The notes beneath the pieces are model-generated. The model was not told the DNA's origin. It made no database searches and saw nothing but the letters and a program-made list of their open reading frames with translations. Shown here piece by piece: positions 1 to 9,982 of a stretch of 64,000 nucleotides of DNA. Where the stretch lies: positions 2,615,001 to 2,679,000 of the forward strand of contig NC_003071.7 of assembly GCF_000001735.4 (NCBI RefSeq). Reading direction: 5' to 3'. This stretch comes from Arabidopsis thaliana. Its lineage: Eukaryota; Streptophyta; Magnoliopsida; Brassicales; Brassicaceae. Every line of letters begins with the position of its first letter. Position 1 is the stretch's first letter. A program made the position numbers and the translations under genes.

Positions 1-1339
1 TCACTTCAGTGACTTTCAGTTTGATAAATTTTTGGACTGCAACTTTCAGACTACATAAGAGTTGCATCAAGAAGATTGACAAAATTTGCTCCGCTTTCCT
101 TTGGTCTGGTCCATCTTTAAACCCGAGGAAAGTAAAGGTAGCGTGGTCTACTGTGTGCACTCCCAAGAGTGAAGGAGGATTGGGGCTGAGATCAGTAGAG
201 GAAACAAATAAGGTTTGCATGCTAAAGCTGATTTGGAGAATTCTCTCAGCAAAAGGCTCTCTATGGGTGGACTGGATCAAAATGCATTTGATAAGAGGTG
301 GCTCTTTCTGGGCGGTGAGAGAAACAAGTTCTAGTGGGTCTTGGATATGGAGGAAGCTTTTGAAGTATCGAGAAACAGCAAAGAGGTTTCATAAGGTGGA
401 AGTACGAAATGGTGAGAAAACATCCTTCTGGTATGACTCATGGTGTTCTTTAGGCTGCCTATATGACAAGCTCGGAGATAGAGGTTGTATTGATATGGGG
501 ATCCCGAAAGAAAGTACTTTGTCTCCAGTAATGAAGAGAACAAAAAGAAGAAGGCATCGACAACCTGTTTTAAACACTGTTGAGTGTAAGCTACAAAAAC
601 AGAAACAAAACCGAGTAGAAACAAAGAAAGACATCGCTATATGGAAAGGAAAAAACGATTATTACAAATCAAATTTCCGATCCAAAGAAACATGGTTGCA
701 GCTCAGAAACACGAAACCGGAGATGTAGGGGCATAAGGAGATTTGGTTCTCGAACTCGACTCCAAAGTATGCTCTCCTTACTTGGTTGGTGGTCAGGAAC
801 AGTTTAGCAACAGGGGAGAGAATGGGGCAGTGGAAACAATATGCAAATACTAGCTGTACTTTCTGCAAAACTCAGATAGAAACAAGTGACCATCTCTTCT
901 TTCAATGTGATTACTCAAGGAAAGTTTGGAATGGACTGGTACGTGGGCTGCTATTGGACAAATACTCAGAAAAATGGCAAGATATAATGCTAATGCTTGC
1001 AAGAAAAGACTTCAACACCACAAAGAGCTTCATCCTTGGATATGTTTTGCAGAACTCAATTCACTCGATATGGAGGGAAAGGAACGCTAGAAGACATGGC
1101 GAGGAACCGTCACCCGCGGAGAGACTAATCAAGTTAATCGACAAAAACATTAGGAACCGGTTGAGTACAATGCGAAGAGGAGGTCAAGAGAAGTATGAAA
1201 AGGGGATTCAAATGTGGTTTGGATCAAGAAGAACATCTTAAGAGTTCTTTAATTTTTTTTTAAGACAAGTCTACATGTATATGTATAAACGTTTATTTTT
1301 TCTTGAATATAATTTAACATTAGATTCAAAAAAAAAAAT
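1..1339 (+). mobile_element. LINE (L1 type), 3' part with reverse transcriptase C-terminus
   Basis: The 3' end of a non-LTR retrotransposon, cut by the window start. Residues in 9-728 match the thumb and post-RT region of plant L1 elements (motif SEGGLGLRSVEE, then a tryptophan-rich stretch). The same frame resumes at 786-1241 with the zf-RVT cysteine/histidine cluster (CTFCKTQIETSDHLFF) that ends many plant LINE ORF2 proteins. One in-frame TAG at 726-728 separates the two stretches, so the copy is dead. An AT-rich 3' UTR follows and ends in a short A tract at about 1328-1338, taken as the poly(A) end. The catalytic FADD-type core must lie left of the window. It is a different LINE lineage from the two copies further right, which end in an RNase H domain instead. 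Confidence 0.85.
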
Positions 1340-1439
1340 ATATTACAGTAAAACATTATCCCAAAAACAAAAGCATATATAATGTTTGTCATGTATAGCA
1401 TAATTATACATATGGCTATAATATATTACATTGATTTAT

Positions 1440-2150
1440 CGTTTTCATGATCAATCGAGAAAATCTGCCATACCAAAATGATTGGCCTTTAAAGGAAGGT
1501 CCCGACTTATCACGATGAGATTAGTTTCAACATCCCTTTCTTTTGTCTTTTGTGAGGCTTGATACTGATAGACTAAATGTTTTGGTATACGACACGTCAT
1601 GTACTAGTGTCCTTTCATGTCGCATCTGTGGTAAGTGCTTTCAATATACCATTTCTTAACACGGCCAACATCATTCACATGAAGATTTTTGTTGGTTTTT
1701 TCTGTGTTGAAATCATTGTGATGGAAACTTCTTCCTTTTCCTCGACCACGACCACAACCTCTCCCATGACCACTACCACTACCACAGCCTCGCCAAGGTC
1801 TGGATCCTCACCAATTATCATCACCAGATGTAGCAACATTCACTTCTAAAAGTGAAGCTGATCCAGGTGGGGGAGATAAATGATTCATCATCACGAGTTC
1901 ATTATTTTTCTCAGCAACCAAAAAGACTTGCATCAACTCGGAATAACAAGTGTGTCCTTTGGCCCAATATTACTGGTGAAGGATTACAATTCCAGGATGA
2001 AACGTGGAGAGCGTTTTTTCAATCATCTCATAATCGCTCACTTTTTCACCACATAATATCATCCTAAAGGTGATTCTAAACATGGCAGAACTATAATCAC
2101 CAACACTTTTGTAATCCAAGAACCGGAAATATATGTGTATCATTTTTGAG
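1440..2150 (-). mobile_element. Ty1/Copia LTR retrotransposon fossil, gag part
   Basis: Read on the minus strand, this stretch resembles the gag (UBN2-type) protein of Brassicaceae Copia elements: a helical segment containing EKTLSTFH, then SELMQVFLVAEKNNEL, a glycine/arginine-rich run, and a CCHC-like zinc-knuckle region near CDMKGH followed by PKHLV. The copy is broken in several places and I see no LTRs, protease, integrase or reverse transcriptase beside it, so it is an old fragment. The opposite-strand open frames at 1577-2067 are shadows of it. Confidence 0.7.
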
Positions 2151-3590
2151 TGAATTTTTTCTTATAGGTTCTAAGACACAATACTTATAGCACATATTAG
2201 ATAAATTAGCAAATATATATTAAGAAAAAAATGGAACATACAAATTTGAACAATTTGCAATCGCGTAAAGCAACAATAAAGGAATATAAGTTTGGAAAAA
2301 GTTGTTGAGATCGTATATATTTCATGTAATATGTAACATTAAATATTTAGTGTCCAAAAGAATAAGACTTTTGAAAGCATACTATGATGGATTAATTACG
2401 AGAAAGGACCGAAAAAATAAAAACTTACAAGATCAGGAACTTTCGTATGTACTTACAAAACCCGACACTTTCATCTTTGCAAATAGACCGTTCTACCCTT
2501 CAATTATAATATCGAAGCTAAAGAATAAAATATGCGACATCTCTGTTGTAGACAAGAGGGCTCAAATTTATTGCGGCTGTCCAGTGTTGGCTTCTCTGTT
2601 ACCTCATCGTTATCGCCTTAGTTTTGTTACGCATCCAACACGGCCAGAGAATTTCTCTGATTCATCAACAAGCGGGAGATTTTCCCTTGATCTACTTTTG
2701 TATGTACCGGATGTTTCAGAAAGTTGATTCCGTTTCTCCCCGTCGGCCATGTCCGACTGATTTTTACCCGCCATCATCGATTCATCAATAAACGTAAGAT
2801 TCTTCGTCGATCTATCGAGATTCAGTTCCGTCTTTGATTTTGTGTTTACTGTCTACCATCAGATCTACTTGTTATCGAATTCTGATGCGTCGATCTACTT
2901 TTGCATGTACCAGAAATTACAGAAACTTGATTCCGTTTCACCCTATCGTCTTTGTTTGGCTGATTTTCATTCTCCATCATCGATTCATCGTTAAACGTAA
3001 GCACCTTCGTCGATCTTTCGTATTTAGTTTCGTCCTTGGTTTGTGTTCACTGTATACTTTCAGATCTACTTTGGTTACTTCACAAGCATCTTGTTGTACC
3101 GTTATTGTGTTAACTTGGATAGTACCAAGCACTTATGTTATGCACGGTTTTGCATCTTTCAGTTCAGTGAAGATTTAGTAATGTAGTCTGATGCAGACGA
3201 AGTTTACCAATGTGTATCAGGTTCTATGCATCCCCAAATTCCCCTGTTTATGACTATGTCCCCTTGGATTCCCACATTAGTATCCATTAGGGTTTTAGTT
3301 AATTGCGTAAATTACTCAATTATATGCATTCATGTAAATGTGTTACTTATACTGTTGTGTTAACTTTACTCCCTTGTGTTCCCAAATTAGTGTCCATTAG
3401 GGTTTAGCTTTCATCTGTTACTTAGAGTTATAATATTGTTAGTACCTTTGTCTGTTTCGCCTCCCACAGTCGTAGCATAAGGGTTTTACTTTGCTGCGTA
3501 AAAAGCTGACACTTATGTATATATTTTGTTAGACCTATGTATCCAAGCACTTCTCTGTTGTAGGAACTTACGACTTGTACTCCATCTTTC
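2150..3590. other. Non-coding stretch ahead of the DUF1985 gene, with short internal repeats
   Basis: No convincing gene. The open frame at 2302-2727 has no recognisable domain and unremarkable composition. The right half has pyrimidine-rich, 5'-UTR-like sequence and degenerate direct repeats, including the block CATTAGGGTTT seen near 3285 and again near 3395. It may hold the promoter and leader introns of the DUF1985 gene that follows, since a good acceptor (TTTCTCAG) sits at about 3593. Confidence 0.5.
2689..3090 (+). repeat. Two-unit tandem duplication, period about 203 bp
   Basis: GATCTACTTTTGTATGTACC at 2689 recurs in near-identical form at 2892, and the following about 190 bases align throughout (TTGATTCCGTTTC, then CATCATCGATTCATC, then TTCGTCGATCT, then CAGATCTACTT). 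The units differ at roughly one base in five, so the duplication is old. It lies in the leader region of the DUF1985 gene. Confidence 0.75.
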
Positions 3591-3593
3591 TCA

Positions 3594-5396
3594 GGTGACC
3601 TTCCTCCTCGCTTGCTTGCCCTCAATTGCTACCCTTCTCATCTTGTCTGCATCAACTCATATTCAAAGGCAAAATATATTATTGATATTTACAATGTCTT
3701 GTATGGAACTCCTGAGTTAGAACTTCTGCTCCAGTCTCCGCTTGGGTCAATTTTTTTGCTTCCTATCAGGCAGTGTTCTTTGTCTAGTCAGCTTCTGCAC
3801 CAGTTACTACGTAGGCAGCTGTTTACATCTGAAGTTGATGCAACCTGGTTTGTGTTTGCAGGACAGCCATTACGGTTTTCTTTGCAAGAGTTTGAGGAAG
3901 TCACAGGTTTGTGTTGTTCTAAATATCCGTCAGCTGCTGAAGTACGTTCTACTACTTCATATGATGATGGCGAATCTCCTTACTTGTACAAACTCATTGA
4001 GGGCCAACTCGGTTTGACGACTGTGAAATCATTGGTTAGCCGTCTCAAATCTGATTGTGCCATGTCTTCTTGGCGTAAATTCCAAATATCTCTTGTTGTT
4101 ATTGTTGAAGGTGTCTGATATAGGTTAAATTAATCCTAAGACCACTCTCTCAAATAAAGAGGTCAGTTGCAGCACTGAGGGATCGAATTCACAAAGTTCT
4201 CGGATCACGCAATAGATTAAGGTTTTGAATTAAGCTAAGTAAAACATTAATGAAAATAAAGAGAAACAAAAGTAAACAATAGCAATCGATTGGATGGTTG
4301 TGAAACAAGATAATAAATGCGTCAGGCTTAAGGTATTCTCAGGAGATAAATGATAGTAGATCTAGAAATAGCTAAGTTGTTATCGAACCGTTCTTGAAAA
4401 CAAACTATGATTTTAGAGTAACCGGTGGCGTTCCGCGAAACTCTCTATACTTAGAGCTAAGATAACCGGAGAAGCCGAGAAATCATATACTAAAGCATGC
4501 ATTATTATCAAGTCTGATTAGTTCACCTAGTATCTAAACCAGAGCCCTTCTATGAGCCTACCTGTTTTTTCTTAAATGCCTAGGCTCATCTATGATGGAT
4601 CTAATAACAAGTACCTATGGCGGGCATACCTATTATCTAATATCAAGTTCTAGTTAGCTACTCTAGAACTAGCATTAAGAACAATCAAGATGAAGAATCC
4701 TACAGATAACCTAGCAAGGGGCAATCTACTAAATCATCTAAATCCCTAATGAAAAACCCTAAATCTAACAGGAAAACTACTCAAGCATGATGAATAAAGC
4801 AAACAACATGATTAGAATAGAAATCAATGAATAAAACAAGAGAAGAATAGAGTTAAGAAGAATCTTCTCTAAAGGGAGTCTCCACAGGGTTTTGCTCCCA
4901 AAGTACAAAAGAGATAGAAAATAGCCTCTCCAAGCTTAGTCTAAAACAATGACCTAATAACCATATATATATGTCTCAAAAACGTGTTGGGCCTTAATTA
5001 AACATAGGAGAAAGTTCTGGGCCGAATTTGGAAATCTTCAAAACATCAGTAAGTTGCGTCTCGAAATTGCCGTCATGTATTGGTGTCGTTCGACACCTAC
5101 GTCCATTTTCGTCTCCGGATTGCTTCTGCAGCTTAAGTTGTCTGTTGATCTCCAGAATGCTCCATAATCTCTAAATGCATCCCAAACATGTAAAGACCTG
5201 AAAAGGACTAGAAAAGACTGTAGAAATAACAATTAGACTCTAAAACCTATACCTAAAACATTGTTAAAAACAGTAAAAATAGGGATATATCAGTGTCCTT
5301 CTAAGTGCGTCCCAACATGTGCGTCCATATGTCGAAGTAGTAAAGATGGTTAAGAATGTTGATTTTTTCTCAATTATCCTTTACATTGCTTTGTAA
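3594..5396 (+). pseudogene. DUF1985 protein (ULP-like, Kaonashi-type N-terminal region), split by a solo LTR
   Basis: The exon opens after an acceptor at about 3593 with DLPPRLLALNCYPSH and continues through a clear DUF1985 domain: PELELLLQSPLGS, the leucine-rich LLHQLLRRQ, then FVFAGQPLRFSLQEFEEVTG, then SYDDGESPYLYKLI and WRKFQISLVVIVEGV. In Brassicaceae this domain is the N-terminal half of ULP-like cysteine-protease genes carried by MULEs. A 1177-bp LTR sits inside the domain (4116-5292). Coding similarity resumes right after it (LLSASQHVRPYVEVVKMVKN) and fades by about 5396. No protease half follows, so the gene is both interrupted and truncated. It lies outside the tandem duplication. 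A ULP protease half on the opposite strand at 60.6-63.0 kb belongs to a separate gene. Confidence 0.8.
4116..5292. mobile_element. Solo LTR (LTR retrotransposon fossil) with 5-bp target duplication
   Basis: A 1177-bp unit starts TGATATAGG and ends GATATATCA. It is flanked on both sides by GTGTC (4111-4115 and 5293-5297), a perfect 5-bp target-site duplication. No internal retrotransposon sequence, primer-binding site or second LTR is present, so it is a solo LTR left by recombination. The family is not certain. Length and ends fit a Gypsy-type element, and the minus-strand reading (TGATATATCCCTATTTT at its start) looks the more natural orientation. Confidence 0.8.
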
Positions 5397-5602
5397 CTTT
5401 CTCATGCATCGTTCATACTGACACATTGCACACTTGTTGTCTCACATACCATTTACACTCTCACATATTCTTTACATAAGTCTACATTTATAAACTGTTT
5501 GAGTTTTTATTGGAACACATTTCATATTTCCTAAAATGTCTTATCACTTTCAAATACTGGAACACACAACTTCTTTTATGACCCATAATTGTTTCCACCA
5601 AC

Positions 5603-6301
5603 ATGACTGATACCCCCCTATATAAATTTCTAGCAAGACAAGATATTTACAAAAAGAAAAAGATAGAAAACCTTGACCTCAACATTGCTCTCGACATCGC
5701 AGCACGTGTTGGGCGTGATTCAGTTGTTGATCTTGCTGGCATGCTATCAACCTCTACGTATTATCGCTTCCTCTCTGCCCACCCTGATGTGCTGAAGACT
5801 GTTTCTTTGCAAACCTTTTATCAAAAATGCCGCCCGTTGTAATCTTCTCTTCACCGCTCGGCCTATCTTTGCCCGATGCCTCGAAGATTCTTATCATTCA
5901 GCTGTATACCTTGAGAGCCTCCGCCTGGCTGCAAGCGAGGGCCGAGTAGAGGAAGGATTTCACATGTTACGCTTTTAGCAAGCAGCACAGCGAACCAGCT
6001 TCCCACCTGCAACCATGTTCATGTTGTCTCTATTTCAGACTATTTTAGGTTTTTATGATGATGGCATATCATCTTCCCCCTGTTTATTGACTTCATTGGA
6101 TCTTATGCTGCAGCTGATACTGTAGCAACCTCTGTTTACCGCCAAATATTCCAAATTGACCCTCTTAAGATTCGCTTCAATAGTGACACCTGGAGGTTTG
6201 ATGATATCCCTGCATGTATTGCTGACGGATGCGCTATCGATAATCGTTGTATAAATTGTTTCCTTTACTGGTACTCAGTTATGTACCTTATCCTTTGCTA
6301 A
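5603..6301 (+). pseudogene. F-box-like protein, At2g35280 type (first left copy)
   Basis: The start ATG at 5603 leads into an F-box-like segment (LDLNIALDIAARVGRDSVVD), followed by the family's middle helical part (FARCLEDSYHSAVYLESLRL) and the closing cysteine motif DNRCINCFLYWY near 6240-6290. This family joins a degenerate F-box to Sel1/TPR-like helices and a C-x2-C tail. The reading is broken by a frameshift near 5836, a TAG at 5977-5979 and another frameshift near 6110, so this is a pseudogene. It lies downstream of the DUF1985 gene on the same strand, as the related genes do relative to the ULP gene at the other end of the window. Confidence 0.7.
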
Positions 6302-6755
6302 AATTGTACTGTATCTATTGTTCTCCTTTTTCCATTGTAATGTATTTGTAAGGCCTTAATCTTTTTTTCCCCTGCCTCACTAGTTGCTTATGACTTGTCT
6401 CTTCCAATGTTTAATATCTGTACTTGTTTTATTTTGTCCTCCATGCAACTGTAACTTCTGTCAATTGATGTCCTACTATTTAAGTCAAGCTCTTGATAGA
6501 TGGGCTGCTGTCTTTCACTAACTTCCCCCTACTACACACAACTGCCTTTACCGCACCCTCACTTATCCATTTACTGTGCCACCTACACCATTCAATTTGT
6601 CACTAATCCTTATTCTTTCTCAAACTGTGTCAACTACATCATTTATTGCTCCACGCTTTTGCGTTCAAAACTGCATTTCTATTTATTCCTCCATTTTCCT
6701 TTTCACTCTTTATAATGATTGAAGAACACAAAAGTATCCACTCTCGCATAAGAAG
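6302..6755 (+). other. Intergenic stretch between two F-box-like pseudogenes
   Basis: AT- and pyrimidine-rich DNA with no coding similarity that I can see. The open frame at 6500-6715 is low-complexity and has no recognisable motif. It probably held the promoter of the following gene. Confidence 0.5.
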
Positions 6756-9050
6756 ATGACTTACATTCCACAGCCTATCGCCACCGACATCGTCCGCCGT
6801 GTTGGCCACTCTGGCTTTGGTTTTCTCAGACCTTTCATTGCTGCTGTGCCATTTTGGCATGCCACAACTCTCTCACCCGAAGTGTTTTTTGATGTTGATA
6901 TTGATGAGTTTGTTTTCAATAGTCGCCTGGGTAATGAAGGTTCACCATTTCGGCCCTTCCTGCTTCAATGTTTGCAGCTAGGTCACCATACTGCATAGTA
7001 TTTTGAAGGCCTCCATCTTTTGGTTCAGGAAACCCTCACGCAAGCTTCACTAGACATGCTTGAGACTGCAGGACCACATAGCATGTACGCTCGGTTTGCT
7101 TTTGCAATCTTCCTCCTATGCTGCGGTGTGTGTGTATCAATAACTTTCTCAATAAGGTATTGATAAGTGTGTATTTTGCATGTTTTGAGCATCCATTTGT
7201 CATCACTTTAGCATCATATCATCACTGTTTTATACCATTTCTCATCATTTGTCATCACTTTCCATGTTTAGGATAGGTTTGCATGCATTCTACATATTTG
7301 TGTTGATTTCAGGTGATTTGGAGCTGTTAACGAGCTAACTGGAAGAAGCGGACCTAATCATGACAAACCACTTGACCCAGAGGTCGAGTAAGAGCTTCAA
7401 GATCTCAAGAGACCAGTCGACCCCCAGGCCGAGTAGAAGACACCACCACTCGATCACATCACTCCACCCCCAGGTCGAGTGACTTCATCTCCATCTTCTG
7501 ACCACCACTCGATCACATCACTCGACCCCCAGGTCGAGTGACTTCATCTCCATCTTCTGACCACCACTCGATCACGTCACTCGACCACGCGGTCGAGTGT
7601 CTTCATCCCATTGCCAGACCACTACTTGACCTCATCACTCTACCCGGAAGTCGAGTATCACCATCACACCACTCGACTGCATACTCGATGACAAGCTTCA
7701 AAGCCTTCTTCATTCTGCACTCAACCAGACACTCAAGCACAAAGAAGAAGAGAAGACTCCAGCTATTCACTCGACCTCTCACTCGACCACATGGGTCGAG
7801 TACAGTTCTTAATCCGTCCCAATACTTCGTCGTTTTAAGTATTAGGGTTTCGGAATATTTGGCTATAAGTAGCATGTACTTCACATTTTTGCAGACAAGA
7901 AGTTTTTACCTAGTTTTATTCCGCAGACCTTGTGTTCTAGACTTTTTGTAATCCGGATTTCTCTTTATCTATTCAGTATTCAGTATTCAGCTTTTGTTCT
8001 TGATTTTCGTTTACTGTTGTTCATTCTGTTATCATCCTGCTGTTACACTGCTGTTATCATGTCTTCAACCTGTTCAACGTTTATGCTTTCTGTTATGTTG
8101 TCTGAGTAGTGAATAGGTTTCTGAGGATGGGTTAGAGTAGTGTAGAATTCTCAGTATGCTAGGTGATTGAATATTGGTTGATAGATCCCTTCTGGATTAG
8201 TTGTTCTTAATGCCTATTGCTTTCTGATCAACTGGATTTTGAGCCCAGACATTTCCGCGCCCAAAAGGTATTCGATGAAATGTCTGAACCACTAATTCCA
8301 GAGATTCGTGACCCTGTACCAAGGTATTGGTTGCAGGGAGCGTTTTGGCTTTAACTTGTTGATTCGTAATGCCTGTTAGGTTAGCTCTCGTGAATGGTGA
8401 TTGAGTCTGGGACTAGGTTAACTTGAGAGTCTCTGTTGCGGTGGCACTTAGATTTGGTTAATGAACTTGTTGTCTAGGGTTAATTTATTGAGCATGTCAA
8501 TCACTTGTAAACTGATAAAACGAAACCACTCAATTACCCCATCCTCGGGAATTCTTTATCTGATTGATTTTATTGTTTACTCTACTGCTGTTTACTGCAT
8601 CCTGTAATCTGTTGCTTAGTTTCTACAATTCTTTACTGTTACTCGACCTGATACTCGACCACTCAGTTGTCTGGCAACAGACTGTGCAGTCGAGTATCCC
8701 TGTTACATTATCTGTCTGTTACTCGACCTGTCACTCGACCACACCCAGTGCTCTGCAACAAGCTGTGTTGGTCGAGTGTTTATTTGTTTCTGCTTGATTT
8801 TCTGTTTTCTGCATGTTCACTTAGGACTGCTAGAACGCACCAAAACCGGTTATTGCTTGGCTTGACTTAGTGACTTCTGATCACATCTTGATTGTTAGCA
8901 TCACACCCATTTGGATTGACAACCTAAAATACTACAACGATAAGATTGGTGTTTAGGATAATTGACTAAAAACCTATTATCAGGTATCAAATTTCACTGA
9001 AGCACTTGAGATTACAAACCTCATTGAAGATTAGATTCGTTAGATGGGAA
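6756..9050 (+). pseudogene. F-box-like protein, At2g35280 type (second left copy), split by an Athila-like solo LTR
   Basis: The ATG at 6756 opens an F-box-like segment (PQPIATDIVRRVGHSGFGFL), then SPFRPFLLQCLQLG and, after an in-frame TAG at about 6996, YFEGLHLL and RFAFAIFLLCCG. A solo LTR then interrupts the gene (7161-8982). The tail resumes after it with SFTEALEITNLIED. The start of tandem unit A lies inside this gene at about 7090: unit B begins with the same 3' part at 33147 but has no LTR. This copy also lost about 16 bases just before the LTR compared with unit B. Confidence 0.7.
7161..8982 (+). mobile_element. Solo LTR, Gypsy/Athila-like, with 5-bp target duplication
   Basis: An 1822-bp unit starts TGATAAGTGTGTATTTTGCA and ends CCTATTATCA, flanked by GGTAT at 7156-7160 and 8983-8987. 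The 5' end matches the start I recall for Athila LTRs, and the interior carries the many CTCGACC/GGTCGAGT repeats common in that group. No internal element sequence remains. Unit B has the unoccupied site (AAGGTATCAAG near 33230), so insertion followed the segmental duplication, which makes it one of the younger events here. Confidence 0.85.
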
Positions 9051-9059
9051 GCCGTGGGA

Positions 9060-9965
9060 CTAAGCAGTACCGGAGACTAATGCCTTTAACACGAGCCTTT
9101 TCCGCTTCAGCTCTTTCTAAAGCCTCTAGCTCCCTCTGATCAACCTCATCCTCAGAGTAGTTGGCAAAGAAATCTTCCTCGCATCTTCCATCAATGTCTG
9201 TACTCAAAGATGGCGTGCCTGCATCAGCTGGACTTATAATCCCGCCATATCTAAATCATGGCAAACATCATACGCAGGTTCAGTCCACAGAGCTTTGTCG
9301 TGACGCCTAATTCCTCGAAAAAGCCACTCCTCTACACCATCAACTGCTTCACCATTTGTCTCTGTTGTTGGGGCACTAACAGACTTAACCACTGCCAACT
9401 CAACATGAACGCCCTCCACCTCACTTGAAAAGTATTTCCCTGCGCCATCATCTACGTCACCATTGGTCTCTATTGTTGGAGCAGTAACAAACTGAACTAC
9501 TTGAGACTCAACACGAACGCTCTCCAGCTCCCTTTGAATGTATTTGGCAGTTCCAAAACTTTCCCCAAGCTCACGCCCATCAAATTTTTGGATGTCGCCA
9601 CCAACACTAGGCTCAATAGAGTGGCAAAAATTTAAATGTGCCTTTGTATCCTTTACAAGCAAGAAACCTTTCGGCGCGACAGTGCTATTTAAAGCTACTG
9701 GAGGCTTTTTAGACGTTGAAAATATTGACAGCTGCTTTGGAAGCCAGTAACTTAAGTTAGTAATCCAAGCATTTGCATCGACATGAAACTCACCAGCTAC
9801 AGCCGCTTCGAGCTCATAAAATGTCATATCAGAATTAACGCATATGCTCCTGGCAAATCGATCATTTTCTATCACAAATCCCACTTTCCTTGTTGTGAAC
9901 ATTCCCACTTTCCAGCTATGGCAAAAACTGGAACATCAGCACCCTGCAACAAGCGATAAAAAAAA
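9060..9965 (-). pseudogene. MULE (MuDR-type) protein N-terminal fragment, unit A
   Basis: Minus strand. An exon opens after an acceptor (TTGCAG near 9945) with GADVPVFAIAGKW, then the N-terminal domain typical of plant MURA-like proteins (DRFARSICVNSDMTFYELEA and SYWLPKQLS), then a variable acidic region with two repeats of SAPTTETNGE type, and finally EDFFANYSEDEVDQRELEAL. It resembles residues 1-100 of the full transposase at 24598 but is a different family. A one-base loss near 9895 shifts the frame and the DDE domain is missing. A LINE sits just upstream of its 5' exon. Confidence 0.7.
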
Positions 9966-9982
9966 CCCAGCAATAAACATTT

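Noticed and set aside
1577-2067. Plus-strand frames with a Thr-rich run
   Set aside because: They are antisense to the Copia gag fossil; the Thr run is the complement of its Gly/Arg-rich stretch.
2302-2727. Open frame of 141 residues
   Set aside because: No recognisable domain, AT-driven composition, and its 3' end runs into the 203-bp tandem repeat. Kept only as unclassified DNA.
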